This document shows positions 1 to 7,366 of a stretch of 64,000 nt of DNA, piece by piece. Source of the stretch: an uncultured Mediterranea sp. (GTDB lineage Bacteria; Bacteroidota; Bacteroidia; Bacteroidales; Bacteroidaceae). Below the pieces are notes generated by a model. It was not told the origin of the DNA. It worked only from the letters and a program-made list of their open reading frames with translations, and made no database searches. Positions within the stretch are counted from its first letter, which is position 1. Each line of letters starts with the position of its first letter. Both the position numbers and the translations under genes were made by a program. The stretch covers positions 170,263 through 234,262 of the forward strand of contig NZ_CABUOL010000003.1 of NCBI RefSeq assembly GCF_902493215.1, read 5' to 3'.

Positions 1-123
1 TTATCACTCACTTGAACGGATCCATTTCAAATCTTCATGCCCTATCTCCATTTTTCCACATACTCCCTTAAGAGGACAAAGATGGCCATTCAAAATGGAT
101 CCGTACTTTAGTTCAGATAAACA
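1..123. other. Left edge, no gene assigned
   Basis: On the minus strand the reading frame of the 82-residue lipoprotein gene continues open for about 38 codons beyond its TGA stop, down to the next TGA near position 9. I see no start codon with a convincing context and no recognisable family. It may be the decayed tail of a once longer gene, or chance. Confidence 0.3.
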
Positions 124-372
124 TCAGTCGCTTTCCTGACCATGTCCTGTAAGGGCAAGTACGATACGTTCCAATTCCTCATACTCTGCCTTCGTCATGG
201 GAGGAGCCGAACTTTCACGTTCAACATACCCTCCATAAGAAGCGGCCAATTCCTGTATCTTCTCGTAATAGTACGTTCCCTCCACCTCCTCTATTGTTTC
301 GGTGGAAGTACAGGCTCCCAAAAACAATGAAACCATTACGATAAAGAATACGTTCTTTCTCATTGCATTCAC
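124..372 (-). CDS. Small predicted lipoprotein
   Basis: An 82-residue protein (79 if the second ATG, at 361-363, is used). It has a basic start, a hydrophobic segment and a lipobox ending FLGAC at about residues 17-21, so it should be exported and lipidated on that Cys. The mature part is short and acidic, with a run of Tyr (TYYYEK) and no family I recognise. It lies just downstream of a second small lipoprotein gene on the same strand, with a 33-base gap, so the two are probably co-transcribed. Export is well supported by the signal sequence; function is unknown. Confidence 0.6.
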   Translation of the reverse strand: MNAMRKNVFFIVMVSLFLGACTSTETIEEVEGTYYYEKIQELAASYGGYVERESSAPPMTKAEYEELERIVLALTGHGQESD

Positions 373-405
373 ATTTATTAATTATGCGATTGTGTACAGG
401 CATTA

Positions 406-885
406 TCACCCTTTCCGATAATATGCCTTTCTGCAATCCTTACCCTCTATCGGTTCAAATCGGGTTTCATAAGGGACTCCCGCAAATTTCTTCTGTAAGA
501 AGTCTGCAAACCTCTTGGCAGACATGATTCCACATACTTCTCCCCAGTATATCCACTTACGGTCATTTTCCTCTCGGGTTTTCAAGATGGGCCGGTTTCC
601 CTCTTTCGCTCCTTCTCCTCCTACCCGAAACTGCATCACATGTTGCCCGCTCTTTTTATCCACATCGAAACGGGCAGTAATGATTCTGTTCGCATTCGCT
701 TCTGAAAACAACGAAATGGCCAATACATTCCATTCCGGGGAAAGGTCGGCTTCTTCCCAATTTTTAGTCTCAAGAAGTTGCCCATCACCGGCAGGTATCT
801 GTTCTTGCATATACATATCACTACCTGTACATGCACTCACTGACAACAAAATGCCAATTGATAAGATTATTGTTAGAATTTTCAT
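406..885 (-). CDS. Predicted lipoprotein, unknown function
   Basis: About 159 residues starting at the Met of MKILTI; an upstream ATG at 889-891 would add two residues. A type II signal peptide ends in the lipobox SVSAC at about residue 19. The mature part contains a plausible mixed alpha/beta domain of about 120 residues with no motif I can name. The gene is the first of a two-gene minus-strand set with the 82-residue lipoprotein. It is AT-rich compared with the O-antigen-ligase-like gene upstream. No TAnnTTTG box is obvious in the 130 bases upstream. Confidence 0.65.
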   Translation of the reverse strand: MKILTIILSIGILLSVSACTGSDMYMQEQIPAGDGQLLETKNWEEADLSPEWNVLAISLFSEANANRIITARFDVDKKSGQHVMQFRVGGEGAKEGNRPILKTREENDRKWIYWGEVCGIMSAKRFADFLQKKFAGVPYETRFEPIEGKDCRKAYYRKG

Positions 886-1020
886 ATCCAATCAATATTA
901 ATGATACTATTTTTATTTACCCACTCAGAATCAGTATATTACTATATATACTCGATTCCTTTCATTAATTATAACACTGGTGGTTCCATAACACTTACCT
1001 TTAAATCCGACAATCAGTTA

Positions 1021-2571
1021 TCACTCACATTGCTTGATTATATAATCATTCATCTCCTTCTTAATCCAATCCACTTGGAAAGAAGGGACTTTCACCGGTT
1101 TTTCCACAAGCTGCCGGGCCAGCCGCACAGCCTCATCCGCCCACCCGGTTCTGTCCAGCAAGAGCACCAGGCGGTGCAGAGGGACAAAACGGTTGGGACA
1201 CATGAGGGAGGCTCGCCGGTAGTGCGCCTCCGCCCGGACATCCTCGCCCCGCTGCTCGTACAGCTCGGCCAACAGCAGTTCCAGGTCATAGTCCGCCCAA
1301 CGGCGGCGACATGCTCCGGCCACCCGGAGCGCTTCGTCCTGCTGCCCGTGGCGGTGCAGTTCCGCCGCATAGTTGTACAGGAAGTAGCGGTCTGCCCAAA
1401 GTACGGAATACGCACGCCGGTACTTCTCCATCGCCTCCTCCGTCTGCCCCAATGACGAGGCGGCGACCGCCTCAGCCCACACCAGTTCGGCCTTCATGCG
1501 GCGGTAGGTCCGGCTTCCCACCCAGCCACAGGTGGCCAGCAAGCACACCGCCCCAGCCTGGAGGAGGAGGGGACGGACCGTCCCGACATCTTCCAGCAAC
1601 CGGACGGAGGCATAGGCCAGCATCAGCCAGACAAACGGATACATCAGCGGATAGGAGAAGGCGGCAAAGACAACCACCGCCAGCCAGACCAGCAAACCGG
1701 ACTCCTTCTCCACTGTGGGCCGCCGCACATAAGCGCGCCCCAGGCAGACAAGCCAGGCAGCGACGGCCAGCCAACCCACCACTCCGAACGCGACACCGAT
1801 ATTCAAGTATTCACTGAAAGGATATTGCACCGTGTCCGCCAAAGGTGCATAGCGGCTGTCGGGATGCCGCTCGAAGTAGGCGGCCTGATAGTCCATGTAA
1901 TGTGCCTCGAAACCACCGAGGCCCCAGCCCTGCAACGGGCGGTCCTTCATCATCTCCAGCGAGCAACGCCAGATGAGCAGCCGCCCGTCCGCTGAATCTT
2001 TCTTCACCCCATAGAGCAACCCGGCCAGCAAGAGGAGGAGTACCGCCAGGGTCGTCCCCTTGACCCGCGGAGAAAAGCGCAACCGCTTCCACGCCCATAC
2101 CGCCGACACGGCCAGCAGGCTCAGGATACCCGCCCGGGAAGCCGAAAGCGCCACGGCCACAAGCACCACCGTGGCCGCCGCCACTCCCGCATAGCGCCGC
2201 CAACCCGTCCCGCCCATCAGGCGAAGGCAGAATGGGAACCCCACACAGAGGCAGGCCGCAAAGCCGGCGGCATTGTCCAGCGTGCCTGTCAGGGAGGCTA
2301 CCCCGCCGCCTCCCGGCGCAAACGCCCGGAAGAGGCCGTAGCACGCCTCCACTCCGACCAACGCCACCAGCCCGCCTTCCACCCACGAGCGGAACCGGAC
2401 GGGACACCGGTCGAAAGGATACACCCAGTGGACAGCCGTCACCAGTCCCCAAACGACCATACCCGCCACCAGTATTCCCCATTTGGGTACCAACCAGGGG
2501 TCCACGAACCGGGAGGAACTGAAGAACAATGTTCCCGCCGCTGTAAAGAAAAAGAGGAGCCAGCGTATCAT
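1021..2571 (-). CDS. O-antigen ligase-like polytopic membrane protein with TPR tail
   Basis: A 516-residue protein. Residues 1 to about 360 are a series of roughly ten hydrophobic segments with a large extracytoplasmic loop, the layout of the Wzy/WaaL (O-antigen ligase) superfamily. Residues about 380-500 form TPR-like helical repeats, for example EEAMEKYRRAYSVLW and DVRAEAHYRRAS. It follows the first membrane thioredoxin gene by 17 bases and is probably its operon partner. Its first 36 codons recur as a relic at 5081-5188, after the second thioredoxin gene. The gene is much more GC-rich than its neighbours. In Bacteroidetes such ligase/TPR proteins also occur near secreted-peptide and thioredoxin genes, so a role outside O-antigen assembly is possible. 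Substrate unknown. Confidence 0.75.
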   Translation of the reverse strand: MIRWLLFFFTAAGTLFFSSSRFVDPWLVPKWGILVAGMVVWGLVTAVHWVYPFDRCPVRFRSWVEGGLVALVGVEACYGLFRAFAPGGGGVASLTGTLDNAAGFAACLCVGFPFCLRLMGGTGWRRYAGVAAATVVLVAVALSASRAGILSLLAVSAVWAWKRLRFSPRVKGTTLAVLLLLLAGLLYGVKKDSADGRLLIWRCSLEMMKDRPLQGWGLGGFEAHYMDYQAAYFERHPDSRYAPLADTVQYPFSEYLNIGVAFGVVGWLAVAAWLVCLGRAYVRRPTVEKESGLLVWLAVVVFAAFSYPLMYPFVWLMLAYASVRLLEDVGTVRPLLLQAGAVCLLATCGWVGSRTYRRMKAELVWAEAVAASSLGQTEEAMEKYRRAYSVLWADRYFLYNYAAELHRHGQQDEALRVAGACRRRWADYDLELLLAELYEQRGEDVRAEAHYRRASLMCPNRFVPLHRLVLLLDRTGWADEAVRLARQLVEKPVKVPSFQVDWIKKEMNDYIIKQCE

Positions 2572-2588
2572 AAGCCTAAATTCAACAT

Positions 2589-3431
2589 TTATTCCAATAC
2601 CTTCATCTTTTCCACAGCCCTGTCAGGGCTGCCTTTGAAAAGCACCGTTTTGTTTCGGTCCAGTATCAGAACAGTAGGAAATCCCCTGATGTCGGCATGC
2701 GACATCAGAGAAGAATTCCGGTGGACGGCATAGACAGGGAAAGTATACCCTTCCTTCCGTATGATATCTTTCCCCGTTTCCAATACTTCGTTACTCCGGT
2801 AGCGCACAAAGACACTTGCCACCAGCACATCATTCCGATTCCGGTAATCGTCATGCAGCTGTTGCAGCATGGGGAATTTCTTAAAACATACCCCGCAAGA
2901 AGAACTCCAAAACTCCAACACCACGTATCGGTATTCCAAATCCTTTATAAATATACTGTCCTGAGCCGTAGAATAAATGGCATCATCCGAAATGCCCGCC
3001 TTAACCGGATACCTGCCAAAAGACAAATATTCCGCCCAACGGTCTTGCCCTGCCGACGCAGCATATATCCAGACAAAAGCGCTCATACCCAAAACCGGCC
3101 ATACTTTCAACCCAAACTTTACATAAAGATAAGCAGTCAAGGTTCCCAAACTCCCCATAACCGGACACCAGATGGTAATCAATGTTTCTTCAAAGTCTAC
3201 AATCCGGATACACAAGTTCATCAGATTCAATCCGAGAAGAATGGTGAGAAACAGATGCAACGGCTTGATTGTCTTCACACGAGCCAATGCCCAAGCTGTC
3301 AGAACAAAATAAAGGGCAGGTACAATCCATAACCACCATGAAGTGGAGAACATACGAAAGACAGCCACCGCCATATCCAACAAAACGGCGGCAACAAAAA
3401 AAACGATTAACTTATATTTTCTTCGTAACAT
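2589..3431 (-). CDS. Membrane-anchored thioredoxin-like (TlpA/ResA-type) protein, copy 1
   Basis: A 280-residue protein. Residues 1 to about 135 hold four or five transmembrane segments, reminiscent of MauE/DoxX-type redox membrane domains. Residues about 160-275 form a thioredoxin-like domain with FWSSSCGVCFKKFP (active site CGVC) and the cis-Pro segment RGFPTVLILD. It should sit in the cytoplasmic membrane with the redox domain in the periplasm, forming or isomerising disulfides. It differs from copy 2 (5206-6048) at about four residues, two near each end, so the middle is identical. A probable substrate, the eight-Cys fulvocin-related lipoprotein, is encoded just upstream. The O-antigen-ligase-like gene follows. 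Confidence 0.85.
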   Translation of the reverse strand: MLRRKYKLIVFFVAAVLLDMAVAVFRMFSTSWWLWIVPALYFVLTAWALARVKTIKPLHLFLTILLGLNLMNLCIRIVDFEETLITIWCPVMGSLGTLTAYLYVKFGLKVWPVLGMSAFVWIYAASAGQDRWAEYLSFGRYPVKAGISDDAIYSTAQDSIFIKDLEYRYVVLEFWSSSCGVCFKKFPMLQQLHDDYRNRNDVLVASVFVRYRSNEVLETGKDIIRKEGYTFPVYAVHRNSSLMSHADIRGFPTVLILDRNKTVLFKGSPDRAVEKMKVLE

Positions 3432-3473
3432 TATTGTCTTTCAATAAATAATACACAAGAAAACGCATAACGA

Positions 3474-3658
3474 AGAGGGTGTGTCAAAATTCATCTTTTG
3501 AAAATATGAACTTATAATTTGAAATTTGAGCATCCTAAAAGACTAAAGAGAAAGGGCCGTATCATTACTCAAAACAGCGTTTGATACGACCCTTTTAAAT
3601 ATTATAGTTACAATCTGTAACTTTGGGGAGTAGTCATTTTAGTTTTGACACACCCTCT
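3474..3658. mobile_element. MITE-like element, copy 1 (TIR GAGGGTGTGTCAAAA)
   Basis: A 185-base non-coding segment bounded by perfect 16-base terminal inverted repeats: agagggtgtgtcaaaa at 3474-3489 and its complement at 3643-3658. Inside, 3550-3596 forms a strong hairpin (arms AAAGGGcCGTATCA and TGATACGaCCCTTT), which could also end transcription. A second element with the same termini is at 13806-14005. No transposase is encoded. It lies between the fulvocin-related gene and the first thioredoxin gene and probably inserted into an operon. I see no clear target-site duplication. Confidence 0.65.
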
Positions 3659-3685
3659 TATCTCAGGCCCATACACCCCAAAAAA

Positions 3686-4369
3686 TTAGATGCCATTACA
3701 ACGCCCGTCACAATCATATAACCAAAGAAAACCGCAATCGTTAGGAACAACATCACAAGAAACATCAAGACATTCTATCATCATATCTATAGAACACCAA
3801 TCACTACTTGTACTACAATTACAGTCCACTCCCGTTTCTGTTCTTGTTTTCACTCGCTTATCTGAATTCAAATGCGTAAGTTTTAAAGTGCCCTCCTTAT
3901 CTATGATTGAATTAGGACTGGCAACCAATCCACCTATAAGTTTTCGACTCCAGCCTAATTGAGATTCCGCTTTTTTTATCCACTCATAAGCAAACACTTC
4001 AATCGTTTCAATTTCCTCATCAGTTTCCTCTTTGGCAGAATCAAAATAGAACAAATGAGTTTGGACAAAATCAATCAGAACCTTGATATGCTCCTTTTCC
4101 TCCATTGACCAGTCCAAAGATAAAGCCTCGCCAAATTTTCCCAACCACAATTGTTGCTTTTGCTGTGGAGAGAACGCCGCATAACATCCTCTTTTCAATT
4201 CTTCATCAACACCTTCCCACTCAGCTCTATCCATGCTTTTCACATAGGAAAGATTTGACTTTATCCAAGTATCAATTTTTTCATTACAACTATACAAAAG
4301 TTCTTCTTGTTGGCATGACAAACCTGCGAACACGAACATTGCACACAAAAAAAGATTCACTGTTTTCAT
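3686..4369 (-). CDS. Bacteriocin fulvocin C-related lipoprotein
   Basis: A 227-residue protein with a signal peptide and lipobox (AGLSC, residues 15-19). A helical, acidic middle of about 155 residues is followed by a Cys-rich C-terminus of about 48 residues. That tail begins DCNCSTSSDWC and contains CGFLWLYDC, with eight cysteines in the order C-x-C-x6-C-x7-C-x4-C-x6-C-x7-C-x3-C. From memory this pattern, especially CxCST-SD-C and CG-x-W-x-Y-x-C, matches Myxococcus fulvocin C (45 residues, eight Cys) and the Bacteroidetes fulvocin C-related family; no alignment was run. The start overlaps the DUF1573 stop by 4 bases, so translation is probably coupled. A membrane thioredoxin is encoded next, consistent with disulfide folding. 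Whether the tail is released or toxic is unknown. Confidence 0.75.
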   Translation of the reverse strand: MKTVNLFLCAMFVFAGLSCQQEELLYSCNEKIDTWIKSNLSYVKSMDRAEWEGVDEELKRGCYAAFSPQQKQQLWLGKFGEALSLDWSMEEKEHIKVLIDFVQTHLFYFDSAKEETDEEIETIEVFAYEWIKKAESQLGWSRKLIGGLVASPNSIIDKEGTLKLTHLNSDKRVKTRTETGVDCNCSTSSDWCSIDMMIECLDVSCDVVPNDCGFLWLYDCDGRCNGI

Positions 4370-4830
4370 TTTATATCTCCTTTAAATCTCAATAATTCGA
4401 CACTTTTTACTGAAGTAGACTCTACGATAAAGCGCTTATCAAAATGGCCCTTTTCACCTTTAGTATGAAAATGCACAACAATCTTTGCCCTTTCATCAGG
4501 CATCACAGGTTTCTTCGGCCATTCAACCTTTGTACAACCACAGCTAGCCTTTACATTATGTATAACAATAGGTACCTCACCTTTCACTGTAAAAGGAAAT
4601 TCCACTATTACTACCTTATCTTTCTTTGGTTCCACATTCTTCAATTCCAACACCTTATTATCCCAAATAATTTGAGAGACTTTTTTCTCTTGACTGTTGT
4701 TTTGCTGTGCTTTGCCTACATAGGGGAATACACATAGGGCTAACAATAAAAATCCAACAAGGTATTTTCTATAAATACTCTTTCGTACATGCACATGTCG
4801 AAAGCAACATTCTTCATAAGACCTTTTCAT
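4366..4830 (-). CDS. DUF1573 domain protein
   Basis: A 154-residue protein with a long basic N-terminus, one membrane or signal segment at about residues 22-42, then a beta-rich Ig-like domain ending in VELLRFKGDI. The signature ASCGCTKVEWP is typical of DUF1573, and the paired Cys are a likely metal or redox site. The extracytoplasmic domain probably works with the fulvocin-related product, whose gene overlaps this one by 4 bases. A 37-residue membrane peptide gene ends 12 bases upstream. The first ATG is taken as start because it follows closely on the upstream stop; a later start would shorten the cytoplasmic tail. Confidence 0.75.
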   Translation of the reverse strand: MKRSYEECCFRHVHVRKSIYRKYLVGFLLLALCVFPYVGKAQQNNSQEKKVSQIIWDNKVLELKNVEPKKDKVVIVEFPFTVKGEVPIVIHNVKASCGCTKVEWPKKPVMPDERAKIVVHFHTKGEKGHFDKRFIVESTSVKSVELLRFKGDIK

Positions 4831-4842
4831 AACCTGACGTGT

Positions 4843-4956
4843 TTACATAACCCCTTCTATCCAATACCACTCACCGTCTATAAGAACCCAAATCAAGGCC
4901 AAGCTATACATGACCATGTTACCGATTGCCCGCAGGGCTAAAAATTTCTTTCTCAT
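4843..4956 (-). CDS. 37-residue membrane peptide
   Basis: A small open frame of 37 codons plus TAA. The start is basic (MRKKFLALRA), a hydrophobic stretch covers about residues 11-27 (MVMYSLALIWVLI), and the end is short and acidic/aromatic (DGEWYWIEGVM). It is the first frame downstream of the -7 box at 4989-4996, with the start 33 bases below it, and is followed after 12 bases by the DUF1573 gene. Its position as first cistron of a regulated operon, its basic start and its single membrane span support a real gene. It could be a membrane-inserted accessory, immunity or signalling peptide; no homology is claimed. Confidence 0.55.
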   Translation of the reverse strand: MRKKFLALRAIGNMVMYSLALIWVLIDGEWYWIEGVM

Positions 4957-4988
4957 AATGATATTATCTTTAAATGTTAATACTATCA

Positions 4989-4996
4989 CAAATGTA
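4989..4996 (-). promoter_or_regulatory. Promoter A, -7 box TACATTTG
   Basis: On the minus strand this reads TACATTTG, matching TAnnTTTG. It drives the operon 37-residue peptide, DUF1573, fulvocin-related protein. Exactly 21 bases separate it from the nearest repeat of operator A, the same spacing as at promoters B and C. Confidence 0.75.
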
Positions 4997-5017
4997 AAGA
5001 CTATCAATGATATAATC

Positions 5018-5079
5018 CCTAACTAAAACCTAATTTTCACCTAATCAAAAATCACTTTTTTGATTAGGTTTTGGTTAGG
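5018..5079. promoter_or_regulatory. Operator A: phased CCTAA repeats
   Basis: CCTAA occurs at 5018, 5029 and 5040 (exact 11-base steps). The inverted form TTAGG occurs at 5064 and 5075, also 11 bases apart. The centre (5040-5068) is a hairpin-capable inverted repeat. Direct repeats at 11-base steps next to the -33 region fit an OmpR/PhoB-type activator, probably the regulator at 11107-11802. Near-identical blocks lie at 6760-6821 and 9584-9634. Confidence 0.7.
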
Positions 5080-5080
5080 T

Positions 5081-5188
5081 CGCCACCAGTATCCCCCATT
5101 TGGGTACCAGCCAGGGGTCCACGAACCGGGAAGAACTGAAGAACAGCGTTCCCGCCGCCGTGAGGAAAAAGAGGAGCCAGCGCATCAT
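5081..5188 (-). pseudogene. 5' relic of the O-antigen ligase-like gene
   Basis: This segment matches the first 36 codons of the gene at 1021-2571 with a few substitutions and begins MMRW instead of MIRW. It stands in the same place, 17 bases after the second thioredoxin gene, but is cut off abruptly where operator A begins. It shows that the thioredoxin/ligase pair was duplicated as a unit and that the second ligase copy was lost at the join with the next promoter. Confidence 0.8.
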
Positions 5189-5205
5189 AAGCCTAAAATC
5201 AACAT

Positions 5206-6048
5206 TTATTCCAATGTCTTCATCTTTTCCACAGCCCTGTCAGGGCTGCCTTTGAAAATCACCGTTTTGTTTCGGTCCAGTATCAGAACAGTAGGAAATC
5301 CCCTGATGTCGGCATGCGACATCAGAGAAGAATTCCGGTGGACGGCATAGACAGGGAAAGTATACCCTTCCTTCCGTATGATATCTTTCCCCGTTTCCAA
5401 TACTTCGTTACTCCGGTAGCGCACAAAGACACTTGCCACCAGCACATCATTCCGATTCCGGTAATCGTCATGCAGCTGTTGCAGCATGGGGAATTTCTTA
5501 AAACATACCCCGCAAGAAGAACTCCAAAACTCCAACACCACGTATCGGTATTCCAAATCCTTTATAAATATACTGTCCTGAGCCGTAGAATAAATGGCAT
5601 CATCCGAAATGCCCGCCTTAACCGGATACCTGCCAAAAGACAAATATTCCGCCCAACGGTCTTGCCCTGCCGACGCAGCATATATCCAGACAAAAGCGCT
5701 CATACCCAAAACCGGCCATACTTTCAACCCAAACTTTACATAAAGATAAGCAGTCAAGGTTCCCAAACTCCCCATAACCGGACACCAGATGGTAATCAAT
5801 GTTTCTTCAAAGTCTACAATCCGGATACACAAGTTCATCAGATTCAATCCGAGAAGAATGGTGAGAAACAGATGCAACGGCTTGATTGTCTTCACACGAG
5901 CCAATGCCCAAGCTGTCAGAACAAAATAAAGGGCAGGTACAATCCATAACCACCATGAAGTGGAGAACATACGAAAGACAGCCACCGCCATATCCAACAA
6001 AACGGCGGCAACAAAAAAACAGATTAACTTATATTTTCCTCGTAACAT
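5206..6048 (-). CDS. Membrane-anchored thioredoxin-like (TlpA/ResA-type) protein, copy 2
   Basis: 280 residues, identical to copy 1 except for about four positions (R4G and V10C near the start, L/I and V/T near the end). It has the same four or five membrane segments and C-terminal thioredoxin domain with CGVC. The near-identity of the interior with drift only at the edges suggests a recent duplication or gene conversion. Here the gene is the third cistron after the two small proteins at 6386-6706 and 6072-6389, not after the fulvocin-related gene. The relic of a ligase gene follows it. Copy 2 gains a Cys at residue 10 in the first membrane segment. Confidence 0.85.
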   Translation of the reverse strand: MLRGKYKLICFFVAAVLLDMAVAVFRMFSTSWWLWIVPALYFVLTAWALARVKTIKPLHLFLTILLGLNLMNLCIRIVDFEETLITIWCPVMGSLGTLTAYLYVKFGLKVWPVLGMSAFVWIYAASAGQDRWAEYLSFGRYPVKAGISDDAIYSTAQDSIFIKDLEYRYVVLEFWSSSCGVCFKKFPMLQQLHDDYRNRNDVLVASVFVRYRSNEVLETGKDIIRKEGYTFPVYAVHRNSSLMSHADIRGFPTVLILDRNKTVIFKGSPDRAVEKMKTLE

Positions 6049-6071
6049 TGTTGTCTTATAATAAATAGTAA

Positions 6072-6389
6072 TTACAAAGCACCTTCGTCTTCCAACTCCT
6101 GCTTCAACCGATCATAACATTTCAGCAACTCCTCATCAGACAAAGGATACACCTTCAGTTCCGAGGGAGAAAGCAGACATTCATCCATCTCTATACCACT
6201 AATGCTTATCCGGTCTCCTTGACAAATCTCCTTGTTCATCCAAACATGATGAGTCCGACTATCAGCTTCCATACCGCCTATCGATAAAGTCAAAGGCCCT
6301 TCCTTGTTCGTCAAAATGACAGACACCAGTCCATCCGCTATCCCCGCATAGGTTATCGTATCGTTCAACATGATTTTCAATCCTTTCAT
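6072..6389 (-). CDS. Small beta-rich protein, paralogue of its upstream neighbour
   Basis: 105 residues with no signal peptide or lipobox. The first 75 residues are predicted beta-rich and contain THHVWMNKEICQGDRISISG; the tail is an acidic helix ending QELEDEGAL. The gene upstream has the same outline (RVWLKGQDF, then a helix ending KDLKEKGVL), so the two look like distant paralogues. The start overlaps the stop of that gene (ATGA), indicating coupled translation, and the second thioredoxin gene follows after 23 bases. I do not recognise the family. It is probably cytoplasmic and could be an immunity, chaperone or precursor-binding protein. Confidence 0.65.
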   Translation of the reverse strand: MKGLKIMLNDTITYAGIADGLVSVILTNKEGPLTLSIGGMEADSRTHHVWMNKEICQGDRISISGIEMDECLLSPSELKVYPLSDEELLKCYDRLKQELEDEGAL

Positions 6390-6706
6390 AACACCCCCTT
6401 CTCCTTCAAATCTTTTTCCAATTCGTGAAACATCTCCAACTTCGTACGGATGACAGGGAATTTATGCTCCATCACCTCCAAGGGAAGCGACTCCTTCGCC
6501 ACCTCACAAACATTTATTTCCAACTTTCCGTCCAAAGGAAAGTCTTGACCTTTCAACCAAACCCGCTTCTTGCCTTGGGTTCTATCACAAGTATATGCAG
6601 TAAGCCCCTGCCTCTCTTTTGACCAAAAGACATGAAGGAAGAAATACTCATTTTCCGTAGGAATATACAAGCTATGCGTATCTTTGCTTATTCTTACACC
6701 TTCCAT
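6386..6706 (-). CDS. Small beta-rich protein, first gene of operon B
   Basis: 106 residues, no export signal. The beta-rich front part (SLYIPTENEYFFLHVF, KKRVWLKGQD) is followed by a charged C-terminal helix. It resembles the 105-residue neighbour in the spacing of the VW, the charged turn and the closing helix, and overlaps it by 4 bases. It is the first gene below promoter B, with its ATG 25 bases from the -7 box. It occupies the place that the 37-residue peptide, DUF1573 and fulvocin-related genes take in operon A. Function unknown. Confidence 0.65.
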   Translation of the reverse strand: MEGVRISKDTHSLYIPTENEYFFLHVFWSKERQGLTAYTCDRTQGKKRVWLKGQDFPLDGKLEINVCEVAKESLPLEVMEHKFPVIRTKLEMFHELEKDLKEKGVL

Positions 6707-6730
6707 AATTGATAATATTAAGCATTATCG

Positions 6731-6738
6731 CAAATATA
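6731..6738 (-). promoter_or_regulatory. Promoter B, -7 box TATATTTG
   Basis: Minus-strand TAnnTTTG match heading the operon of the 106- and 105-residue proteins and thioredoxin copy 2. It is 21 bases from the first CCTAA of operator B, as in promoters A and C. Confidence 0.75.
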
Positions 6739-6759
6739 AAGAATATCAACGACATAGCA

Positions 6760-6821
6760 CCTAACTAAAACCTAATTTTCACCTAATCAAAAATCACTTT
6801 TTTGATTAGGTTTTGATTAGG
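6760..6821. promoter_or_regulatory. Operator B: phased CCTAA repeats
   Basis: CCTAA at 6760, 6771 and 6782 and TTAGG at 6806 and 6817, all in 11-base steps. It is nearly identical to operator A and is followed by the same gtcgccacc, which in operator A is the start of the ligase relic. This suggests both operators came from the same tandem duplication. Confidence 0.7.
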
Positions 6822-6901
6822 TCGCCACCGCGCCCGACGAGATACAACGTGACCTCCCAAGAGGGTACGTCCTTACACCCAAACAAGATACAACATGAGA
6901 A

Positions 6902-6922
6902 CCTGACGAAGCACGGCGTCAG
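6902..6922. repeat. Single GAAGCACGGCGTCAG repeat unit
   Basis: One unit, cctgacgaagcacggcgtca, of the intergenic repeat that occurs as arrays at 14377-14487, 47069-47200 and 56958-57095. It lies in the 0.9 kb gene-free stretch between operator B and the first kinase gene. Confidence 0.5.
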
Positions 6923-6963
6923 ATAATGAAGAGAAGCATGCTTGTTCCCTCTGATAACAAGCA

Positions 6964-7170
6964 CGCTTTGGGTGCACAAGATACCATCTTGTGTAGGCTA
7001 ACTAGGAATGTTATTTCACTAACTATGGATGTTATCGGGCTAATGTAGGTAGTTGGCGTCGTCATGTAGGTAGTTGTTCAGGCTGGGCAAAGCAACCGTT
7101 TGTCCGGCTTAAACCGATGCTTTGTCCGGCTTAAAGCATTACTTTTCCCAGCTTGAACGGGTGGCTTGGG
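6964..7170. repeat. Intergenic mosaic repeat, copy 1
   Basis: This non-coding stretch starts with CCATCTTGTGTA and ATGTTATT and continues with repeated words of the type GGCTTAAA and GCTGGGCAAAGC. An inverted counterpart with the same order of blocks lies at about 61990-62310, and the GCTGGGCAAAGC words also form an array at 42441-42552. It contains no gene. Confidence 0.5.
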
Positions 7171-7198
7171 CTGGGGAAACGGGGACGCATCAGAACTC

Positions 7199-7268
7199 AC
7201 CACAGATTACTCGGATTCACACAGATTGTTTCTGAAACTCTGATTGTCAGATTCGGATAATCTGTGGT
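7199..7268. repeat. Inverted repeat with CCACAGATTA arms
   Basis: accacagattactcggattc at 7199-7218 is matched by an imperfect reverse complement ending aatctgtggt at 7268, enclosing about 30 bases. The arms resemble the outer arms (CCGCCACAGATGCC) of the element at 14514-14652. No coding capacity. Confidence 0.5.
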
Positions 7269-7289
7269 AAAAGTCTGTTTGATGTACTC

Positions 7290-7366
7290 CTTCTCCTTCA
7301 CGGTTTCACAGCCTCTAAATGGCTGTCAATGAAATGGTTTTGGTGAAAGATGGGGTGAAGGCGTGA
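7290..7366. repeat. TTCAC-rich inverted repeat
   Basis: Starts with cttcacggtttcacag and ends with ggtgaaggcgtgaaa, forming an imperfect stem of about 15 bases. The same pair of arms, in reverse order, is found at about 62008-62085. From here to 7740 I see no gene; the overlapping minus-strand 62-codon frame looks spurious. The closest promoter-like word for the next gene is TACATTCG at 7692, an imperfect match. Confidence 0.45.
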
